Shown here: in pieces, positions 7,253-11,844 of the stretch
Layout of the letters: each line of letters opens with the position of its first letter
Position numbering within the stretch: position 1 is the first letter of the stretch
NCBI GenBank assembly: GCA_004524385.1
Contig: SDNM01000019.1
Coordinates: 1-11,844 of the forward strand
DNA length: 11,844 nucleotides
From: Promethearchaeota archaeon
GTDB taxonomy: Archaea; Asgardarchaeota; Lokiarchaeia; Sigyniarchaeales; SOKP01
Direction of reading: 5' to 3'
Notes under the pieces: generated by a model
Databases searched by the model: none
What the model was told of the DNA's origin: nothing
What the model saw: the letters and a program-made list of their open reading frames with translations, nothing else
Made by a program: the position numbers and the translations under genes

Positions 7253-7258
7253 TAAAAC

Positions 7259-8137
7259 TTATTCAAGCTTAATTTTAAAAGCAATTTGCCCATCTTCCGT
7301 TTTAATAATAGTACCTCTATTGTCCTTGGATAAAATTCTAAATAGTTCTTCTAAATCATCTTTTGGAAGTGAACTGAGGCCTATTTCAGCTGATTCTCTT
7401 ATCTCATATATTAAAATTGGACCAACCTTACCTGAATCAATTGCCCAATCATATAAGATGTCAGCCCAAACTTCAAGAGTTTTCCAATAAACTCTTATTT
7501 TGTCTTGTTTTTTTGATATAAATTTAGCAAGTTCTTGATTTACTAATTCTTCAGCGATTTCTTTAATTGCTTCTTGACGATTTTGAAAATTTGAAAATGG
7601 TTTTTCAGAAATTACCTCTCTCAAATATATAATATGAAGGATTGCATATTTAGCGTAATCAAATGTAACTTTTGACCACTCGAGTTTCCAGGATTCATAA
7701 TCAGTTGGATTTTTCTTTTTATTTGGGATAGAATACATAAATTCATATTTCTGTTCTTCCAGCCATGGGTATTCATTTAATAATTCTTCATAAGGGCTTA
7801 ATTCCTTCTCGATAACACCTGTTTCACCTATGATCTCCTCTTCAAGAGCTTGGAGTTGTTCCTCTATATAACCAGCATGTTGTTCATAAGTTCGTTGATC
7901 AATATCTTCAAATTGCTTAAGTAGAGCTTTATCAATCTCATTTAGTTTGCTTTCTATATCATCTACTTTAGCTTCGTATTGAGCCTCAGATTGAATTTCT
8001 TCGTTTTTGGTAGAAGCTGCAATTTCTTTTTTGGCTTCTTCTTTTTGCTTCTTTAATTCTCTTAATCTCGCAAGCTCTCTTCTAAGTGCTTCAAGCTCAG
8101 TTTCTTTAAGTTCTTCCCTAGGTTTCTCTCTTTCCAT
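7259..8137 (-). CDS. vps25: ESCRT-II subunit Vps25 with long N-terminal coiled coil
   Basis: This 292-residue protein has a highly charged helical, probably coiled-coil segment at residues 1-120 (Glu/Lys/Leu/Ala-rich) and a Vps25 module at 120-292. The first winged helix (about 122-205) opens with YPWLEEQKYEFMYSIPN, comparable to the PWQYRFPPFFTLQPN start of human VPS25. The second (about 212-292) has VYWKTLEVWADILYDW (216-231), matching MWRRPEEWGKLIYQW, then SGKVGPILIYEI (human SGQNNSVFTLYEL) and TIIKTEDGQIAFKI. In eukaryotes this second winged helix contacts the ESCRT-III nucleator Vps20. The extra coiled coil makes the protein much longer than human VPS25 (about 176). The gene starts 6 bp after the vps4 stop on the same strand, so it is probably translated from a vps4-vps25 transcript. 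A GGAG inside the vps4 tail lies 11 nt before the ATG and may serve as its Shine-Dalgarno site. Confidence 0.92.
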   Translation of the reverse strand: MEREKPREELKETELEALRRELARLRELKKQKEEAKKEIAASTKNEEIQSEAQYEAKVDDIESKLNEIDKALLKQFEDIDQRTYEQHAGYIEEQLQALEEEIIGETGVIEKELSPYEELLNEYPWLEEQKYEFMYSIPNKKKNPTDYESWKLEWSKVTFDYAKYAILHIIYLREVISEKPFSNFQNRQEAIKEIAEELVNQELAKFISKKQDKIRVYWKTLEVWADILYDWAIDSGKVGPILIYEIRESAEIGLSSLPKDDLEELFRILSKDNRGTIIKTEDGQIAFKIKLE

Positions 8138-8143
8138 TTTTAA

Positions 8144-9358
8144 TTATTCTCCAAATTCATCCTTCCAATCATCATACTTTTTTAAAGCTGAGTCTGTAGT
8201 CATGGGTTTAACTTTTTTAATTGAATTTTTAAAATCGTTCAAATTAATATTTCTAACCTTAATTTCTTGATCTGATTTTTCTAATAATCCACCCATGTCT
8301 AATTCTCGAATTGGGAGCATTATTACTTCACGACATACATTTGCAATATCTCTCCCAGAATAACCTTCGGTTCTTGCTCCTAACTCTATGAAATCCTCGT
8401 CATCCAAAGAGGATTCTATTCCAGCGGTGTGAATCTTGAATATTGCTGCTCTTGCTGGCAAATCTGGAAGAGGAACATATACTTTCTTTTCAAATCTAGA
8501 TAACATAGCATTATCAAGGTCCCAAGGTCGATTTGTTGCTCCTAATACAAGTAGAGGTTTGTCGTGACTTGTTTTTAAACCTTGAATTTCGCTTAAAAGT
8601 TGTGTTTTTACACGTCTTTCACCACCACTTTCGGTGCCCTCACCTCTTTTAGTAGCGATTGAATCTATTTCATCCATAAAAATTAAACTTGGAGCTTTCA
8701 ATCTTGCGACTTTAAATAACGCTCCAATCAATTTTTCGCTTTCTCCTAACCATTTGCTCAGTAAATCTGCTGAAGATGCGCTAAAAAAAGTTGCGTTACA
8801 TTCAGTTGCGGCAGCTTTAGCAAGAAGAGTTTTCCCACACCCGGGGGGGCCAAATAATAAAATTCCAGCCCATGGTTTCCTAGCTCCAGTAAACAATTCG
8901 GGTTTTATCATTGGTAACACAATGGCTTCTCTTAAAGATTGTTTGCAATTTTCCAATCCTGCTATTTCTATCCATCGTACATTAGGAGATTCTGTAACTA
9001 TAGTTCCTGAAATCATATTAAGTAGCTCTTGTTCTTCATCACTCACACCTTCATCTTGTGCTTCAGAGTTATCAGCAGCAGATCCAAAAGTGCCTTTTGA
9101 CGCAGTTCTTCTACCCGTTGACTTTCCACTTACTTTTAATCTTAACATTTTTGCTCTGCTTATATAATCTTCAGCACTTTTTTGAACATTTTGCCGCATG
9201 ATTGGATTTTTGTTAAATCTTAAGAATTGTATTAAAATTTCTGCTGCTCGTTCGTATTTATTAATTGCCTGATGAAATTGACCAGCGTTCTCAAATGTGA
9301 TTGCTTGACTCGCTTCTTGTTTTGCGTATAATAACAATTTTGAATCACTTGAACTCAT
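8144..9358 (-). CDS. vps4: Vps4 AAA ATPase (MIT domain plus AAA cassette)
   Basis: This 404-residue ATPase remodels and disassembles ESCRT-III polymers. The N-terminal MIT three-helix bundle (about 3-75) has an LLLYAKQEASQAITFENAGQ first helix. A flexible, low-complexity linker follows (76-125). The AAA cassette has Walker A GPPGCGKT (170-177), pore loop KWLGESE (202-208), Walker B LIFMDEID with D229/E230, sensor 1 in GATNRPWD (N276) and the finger region SRFEKKVYVPLPD (R288). EGYSGRDIANVCREV is the C-terminal small domain. The final helix KKYDDWKDEFGE matches the FTRDFGQEG-type C terminus specific to Vps4. Eukaryotic Vps4 has two adjacent arginines where this protein has S287-R288, so only one finger arginine is certain. 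The ATG at 9358 begins the MIT domain. The gene is upstream of vps25 in the same operon and divergent from the ESCRT-III gene, its expected substrate. Confidence 0.95.
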   Translation of the reverse strand: MSSSDSKLLLYAKQEASQAITFENAGQFHQAINKYERAAEILIQFLRFNKNPIMRQNVQKSAEDYISRAKMLRLKVSGKSTGRRTASKGTFGSAADNSEAQDEGVSDEEQELLNMISGTIVTESPNVRWIEIAGLENCKQSLREAIVLPMIKPELFTGARKPWAGILLFGPPGCGKTLLAKAAATECNATFFSASSADLLSKWLGESEKLIGALFKVARLKAPSLIFMDEIDSIATKRGEGTESGGERRVKTQLLSEIQGLKTSHDKPLLVLGATNRPWDLDNAMLSRFEKKVYVPLPDLPARAAIFKIHTAGIESSLDDEDFIELGARTEGYSGRDIANVCREVIMLPIRELDMGGLLEKSDQEIKVRNINLNDFKNSIKKVKPMTTDSALKKYDDWKDEFGE

Positions 9359-9412
9359 TCAATTAAACCTTTTTTATTGCTAATTTTTCTATTGATAATA
9401 TAGCATTTTTGA

Positions 9413-9420
9413 TATATATA
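9413..9420 (-). promoter_or_regulatory. Possible TATA box for vps4-vps25
   Basis: TATATATA lies about 55 bp upstream of the vps4 ATG on the minus strand and would place transcription start near 9386-9392, leaving a leader of about 30 nt. The region is AT-rich overall, so the assignment is tentative. Confidence 0.3.
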
Positions 9421-9520
9421 CCTAATCTAATTGGGATATTAGTAATAAGATACCTTTTAGATTAATTCGATAAAATTTTAGTATGAAATATTGGACCCCA
9501 GAAATAATTATAATATAAAG

Positions 9521-9566
9521 TTTATACTATAATATTATAATAAAAAATTTTTATTAATTATTATAA
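9521..9566 (+). promoter_or_regulatory. AT-rich promoter/palindrome region before the ESCRT-III gene
   Basis: A TATA-like TTTATACTATAAT (9521-9533) runs into the perfect palindrome TATAATATTATA (9528-9539). A 9-bp inverted repeat then follows, TTATAATAA (9535-9543) with TTATTATAA (9558-9566), enclosing A6T5. The region ends about 20-30 bp before the likely start of the ESCRT-III frame, so it is probably promoter plus leader. Base composition alone makes such palindromes easier to get by chance. Confidence 0.35.
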
Positions 9567-9597
9567 AAATAAATTAAAAATCAGTGGTGAACAAACA

Positions 9598-10230
9598 ATC
9601 GGATTTTTAAGTGATCTTTCCAAGTGGTTATCTGGAGGTCGAGGCAAACGGGATAATATTCGTTCTGCCAGTATTAAATTAAAAATATTTAACAAAAGAT
9701 TGATGAGACAATCAAAAAAATTAGAAATGAGTGCGAAATTAGCAAGAGAAAAAGCAATTAGATTGAGACGCGAAGGGGATCTGCAAGGTTCTAAATTCCA
9801 TGCAAGGAATTATCTCCAAGTTAACAATCAAGCACGAGCTGTAGATCACTTTCGTACGAATATAGAAAGCTTACAATTTAAGCTTGACAACGCAAGTGCG
9901 ATTAAAGATGTTGCAGGAATTTTCAAAGGCATTGCTCAATCTGTCGCTGGATTAAAAAGAAATTTGTCGATTCCACAGATCACTGAATTAATGAAAAACA
10001 TCAACATGGATATAGAAGATTTTGAAGTTACGCAAGAAATAACTACAGATGCAATGACGGACATGAGTCTCGATCATGCTGTTACTGATGAGACCGTTGA
10101 CAGCTTTCTTGCAGAGGTTGACGCAGAAATCGGAATAGAAACAGGTGTAGCTTTACCTACTACTGCTGGAGGGAACCAAAAAATAAAAGATCTCGAAGAA
10201 GAACTCAACCGCCTTAAATCTAACGAATAA
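9598..10230 (+). CDS. ESCRT-III (Snf7-domain) subunit, CHMP1/Vps46-like (start unresolved)
   Basis: This protein polymerises on membranes and drives scission. A basic N terminus (GGRGKRDNIR, bases 9634-9660) leads into the long alpha1-alpha2 hairpin (SAKLAREKAIRLRREGDL, FHARNYLQVNNQARAVDHF). Next come DVAGIFKGIAQSVAGLK, ITELMKNINMDIEDFEVT, and an acidic VDSFLAEVDAEIGIETGVALP. The latter resembles human CHMP1B VDMLLQEMADEAGLDLNMELP. The C-terminal helix IKDLEEELNRLKSNE is MIM1-like (D/L..L..L-K pattern), a docking site for the Vps4 MIT domain. This groups it with the Vps2/24/46 class (ESCRT-IIIA) rather than Vps20/32/60. The only conventional in-frame start is TTG at 9700, but that would remove half of helix 1. 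The frame is plainly coding to at least 9598, with no ATG/GTG/TTG between 9544 and 9699. A GTG pair at 9584/9587 would serve if one T were missing from the T5 run at 9604-9608. Confidence 0.9.
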   Translation: MGFLSDLSKWLSGGRGKRDNIRSASIKLKIFNKRLMRQSKKLEMSAKLAREKAIRLRREGDLQGSKFHARNYLQVNNQARAVDHFRTNIESLQFKLDNASAIKDVAGIFKGIAQSVAGLKRNLSIPQITELMKNINMDIEDFEVTQEITTDAMTDMSLDHAVTDETVDSFLAEVDAEIGIETGVALPTTAGGNQKIKDLEEELNRLKSNE

Positions 10231-10279
10231 TTTTATAATAGAATTCTTCTTTGTTTTACCCTTACTTTTGTTAAAAACT

Positions 10280-10309
10280 AAGTAAACTTTTTAAGATAAA
10301 AGTTTATTT
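10280..10309 (+). terminator. AT hairpin plus T tract after the ESCRT-III gene
   Basis: Arms 10280-10291 and 10298-10309 pair over 12 bp (core TAAACTTTT / AAAAGTTTA, one G-T pair) around a 6-nt loop, with a T-run on the 3' side (about 10303-10311). It sits 50 bp after the ESCRT-III stop and 41 bp before the kinase start. A terminator is the likeliest reading, but the stem is almost all A-T and weak. Confidence 0.35.
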
Positions 10310-10350
10310 TTAAATTATTTACTAACTTATAGTACTAAATCATTTTAGAA

Positions 10351-11367
10351 GTGAGTAATTTGAATCCAGAATTGATTACAATCGGCAGCTGTACGCTTGA
10401 TGTTATAATCGAAATAGATGACATATTACGTTTTGAATTATTCGATAAAGATATAATAAAAAAATATACCGCTATTGAATATTCTCGAAAGTTGAATGTT
10501 AAAAGTGTAAGATTCGTACCAGGAGGGTCAGGCTCAAATATAGCAGCAAACTGTTCAATGTTAGGATTAAATGCATGTTATATTGGAATTTTAGGAAATG
10601 ATTTCTCCGCCACAATATGTTTAGACGATTTAAGGAAGAGAGGGGTAGATTTAACTCAAGTGGTTCAAACTGATGAGGATTCTACTGCTTTATCAGTAAT
10701 TTTGAAAACCCCTTGGGGTAAAGATCGAAGTATTCTAGCATATAAGGGTGCGAACAATTTATTAAAACCGTCTGACGTTAAACCAGAATTATTTGGTGAG
10801 GTTAAGGCTTTTGCATGGACTTCTTTAACATCCGATGCGGGTTGTCAAGCAATAGAAAAAGCAATAAAACTTACAAAAGATCATGGTGGAAAGATTTTTG
10901 CTGCACCAAGTATGTCAATTATTAAAAATGCTACGAATTGGGCAAAGACATTAATTTCCCAATCGGATGTTGTATCATTGAATATGGAAGAAGCTCAAGA
11001 ATTCACGGGAAAAAAGAAAAAAACTTTAATGATAAAAGATTTTATAGATATGGGTGTTAAGTTAATTTCTATAACGGATGGTCCAAATGGGAGTATCATC
11101 TCTGATGGTGATACAATTATTAACAGCAGCATCTACACGGGTGATGTAAATGATACAACTGGAGCAGGAGATGCCTTCCTTAGTGGAATTCTAATCTCTA
11201 TTCTGAATAATTTTAGTTTAGAAAAAACATCTAAATTGGCTACCGCTATGTCATTTTTGGAGTGCAAGGAGATTGGTGTTAGGGAAGGACTCCCTAATAG
11301 TCTACAAGAATTAGAAAATTTTGTAGATACAAATACCCTTAACCAAGTTATTTCTAAAGTAGTGTAA
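10351..11367 (+). CDS. PfkB-family sugar or nucleoside kinase
   Basis: This 338-residue cytosolic kinase has the ribokinase fold and would phosphorylate a sugar or nucleoside hydroxyl with ATP. Evidence includes the N-terminal TIGSCTLDVIIEI strand, the substrate-side PGGSGSNIAAN (57-67) with the GG switch, LGNDF (81-85), and the ATP-site signature DTTGAGDAF (268-276) with the catalytic base D274 and the anion hole GAGD. SLNMEEAQEFTG (209-220) is the usual N-x-x-E metal/phosphate motif. Length is within the family range. Substrate specificity (ribose, fructose, adenosine, other nucleosides) cannot be decided here. The start is GTG at 10351, giving MSNLNPELITIGS; no Shine-Dalgarno sequence is visible, and TATA-like AT runs lie just upstream. 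The gene follows the ESCRT-III gene on the same strand after a likely terminator. I see no functional link to ESCRT. Confidence 0.88.
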   Translation: MSNLNPELITIGSCTLDVIIEIDDILRFELFDKDIIKKYTAIEYSRKLNVKSVRFVPGGSGSNIAANCSMLGLNACYIGILGNDFSATICLDDLRKRGVDLTQVVQTDEDSTALSVILKTPWGKDRSILAYKGANNLLKPSDVKPELFGEVKAFAWTSLTSDAGCQAIEKAIKLTKDHGGKIFAAPSMSIIKNATNWAKTLISQSDVVSLNMEEAQEFTGKKKKTLMIKDFIDMGVKLISITDGPNGSIISDGDTIINSSIYTGDVNDTTGAGDAFLSGILISILNNFSLEKTSKLATAMSFLECKEIGVREGLPNSLQELENFVDTNTLNQVISKVV

Positions 11368-11422
11368 ACCTTATAAACAACAAATTTTAATTTCTTGGAT
11401 TACTCACTAATATATCTAAAAA

Positions 11423-11525
11423 GCGCTCTTAGTATAGTGGTAAGTATACCAGGTTGCCAAATTTCTTGTTATTTGAGAACAGAAAGGTGATCCTGGTGAC
11501 CCGGGTTCAATTCCCGGAGGGCGCA
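11423..11525 (+). tRNA. tRNA-Gly(GCC): tRNA-Gly (anticodon GCC), intron-containing
   Basis: The cloverleaf folds completely. The acceptor is GCGCTCT (11423-11429) with AGGGCGC (11518-11524), one G-T pair. The D arm is GTAT-AGTGGTAA-GTAT. The anticodon stem is CCAGG (11449-11453) with CCTGG (11492-11496). The variable loop is TGAC, the T arm is CCGGG-TTCAATT-CCCGG, and the discriminator is A at 11525. The anticodon loop begins TTGCCA, with anticodon GCC at 11456-11458, reading GGC and GGU. CCA is not encoded. An intron of about 31 nt splits the anticodon loop. Confidence 0.93.
11460..11490 (+). other. Archaeal tRNA intron in the anticodon loop
   Basis: The extra ~31 nt lie at the canonical position after nucleotide 37 (ends uncertain by 1 nt: 11460-11490 or 11461-11491). 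A bulge-helix-bulge can be drawn. An AAA bulge (11459-11461) precedes a central 4-bp helix TGCC (11455-11458) / GGTG (11486-11489), with AT (11490-11491) unpaired on the other side. The inner hairpin is TTTCT-T-GTT (11462-11470) with AACAGAAA (11478-11485). This is the substrate form of the archaeal tRNA splicing endonuclease. Confidence 0.85.
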
Positions 11526-11528
11526 TAC

Positions 11529-11555
11529 TTTATCTCCTCTTTTTCTTAAGTTTTT
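11529..11555 (+). terminator. T-rich terminator after tRNA-Gly
   Basis: Pyrimidine-rich sequence with T5 at 11540-11544 and another T5 at 11551-11555 follows the tRNA by a few bases, consistent with an archaeal poly-U terminator. Confidence 0.45.
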
Positions 11556-11579
11556 AACACATCTGATAAATAACTTAAG

Positions 11580-11816
11580 TTAAATAAGTTTTAGGAAACC
11601 AGAAGCATCCGAAGTTTCACTAACATTAACTTCAAAATAATATTTTAAAATATTAATTATAAAATTTAAGTAGGTTTTCTGTAATTTGATATTAAACTTT
11701 TCTATTAGAAAATCAACGATTATCTTTACATCGAGTTTTTCTATTTTTTGTTCGTTAGCATAGTCTACAATGGATTTTGACAATTTATGTGATTTACGAA
11801 TCTCGTTTTTTAACAT
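11580..11816 (-). CDS. Small unidentified ORF, possibly 5'-truncated by the window
   Basis: This 78-residue reading frame from an ATG at 11816 stays open for nine more codons to the right edge, so the true start may lie outside. It is rich in Lys, Ile and Asn and predicted mostly helical. The segment KIEKLDVKIIVDFLIEKF and the following KTYLNFIINILKYYF look like amphipathic or hydrophobic helices. No family is recognised, and no signal peptide or cysteine motif is visible. It faces the tRNA-Gly gene tail to tail. The composition and lack of competing frames make it plausible as a gene or C-terminal fragment, but it is the weakest coding call here. Confidence 0.45.
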   Translation of the reverse strand: MLKNEIRKSHKLSKSIVDYANEQKIEKLDVKIIVDFLIEKFNIKLQKTYLNFIINILKYYFEVNVSETSDASGFLKLI

Positions 11817-11844
11817 AATATAGCTATAGGATAAATCATATTCA

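Noticed and set aside
8007..8270. 87-codon plus-strand frame rich in Ser/Leu
   Set aside because: Mirror of the Glu/Lys-rich Vps25 coiled coil and the Vps4 tail; low complexity and no start context.
8634..9167. 177-codon open frame on the plus strand inside vps4
   Set aside because: Antisense to the conserved AAA cassette; its composition follows from the vps4 codons and it shows no domain signature.
9424..9463. Inverted repeat AATCTAA / TTAGATT between vps4 and ESCRT-III genes
   Set aside because: Only 7 bp with a 26-bp gap in AT-rich DNA; expected by chance at this composition.
10351..11367. PfkB kinase as part of the ESCRT system
   Set aside because: A common metabolic family, separated by a likely terminator; adjacency alone is not evidence.

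Overview
The window is strongly AT-rich archaeal DNA. The best explanation for its source is an Asgard archaeon, most like the Lokiarchaeia in gene content. It carries several genes of the eukaryote-type ESCRT membrane-remodelling machinery (Vps22, Vps25, Vps4 with an MIT domain, and an ESCRT-III/Snf7 subunit of the CHMP1/Vps46 type) in one 3.7-kb block. It also has other archaeal hallmarks: a NIP7-type PUA protein, a tRNA-Gly interrupted at the anticodon loop, sequon-rich surface proteins anchored by a C-terminal membrane helix, few clear Shine-Dalgarno sites, and AT-rich promoters set close to start codons.

Layout. 1-955 is the 3' part of a surface protein made of 91-residue Ig-like repeats. 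1044-2189 is a mannose-1-phosphate guanylyltransferase-like NDP-sugar pyrophosphorylase, overlapping tail to tail with a CyaB-type CYTH protein (2178-2786, minus). A NOL1/NOP2/Sun (NSUN) RNA m5C methyltransferase diverges from it (about 2896-3849). Next comes a second membrane-anchored surface protein (3977-5854) behind a palindrome-rich leader. NIP7 (5871-6452, minus) is divergent from the ESCRT block.

ESCRT block. vps22 (6536-7252, plus) converges with vps25 (7259-8137, minus). vps25 follows vps4 (8144-9358, minus) at 6 bp, probably as one operon. The ESCRT-III gene (about 9598-10230, plus) diverges from vps4 across roughly 225 bp. Vps22 and Vps25 would form an ESCRT-II-like complex that nucleates ESCRT-III polymers. 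Vps4 would bind the C-terminal MIM1-like helix of ESCRT-III through its MIT domain and remodel the polymer. ESCRT-I (Vps28-like), ubiquitin-system genes and the second ESCRT-III paralogue are not in this window.

The right end holds a PfkB sugar or nucleoside kinase (10351-11367), the intron-containing tRNA-Gly(GCC) (11423-11525) and a small unidentified ORF that may run off the edge.

Asgard ESCRT is a known system, so the block is notable but not new in kind. Less expected are a coiled-coil extension of about 120 residues on Vps25, two genes (ESCRT-III and NSUN) whose coding frames extend upstream of any usable ATG/GTG/TTG, a start-stop mini-ORF just before vps22, and the operator-like palindromes before the second surface protein. 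No stretch over 300 bases lacks a gene.
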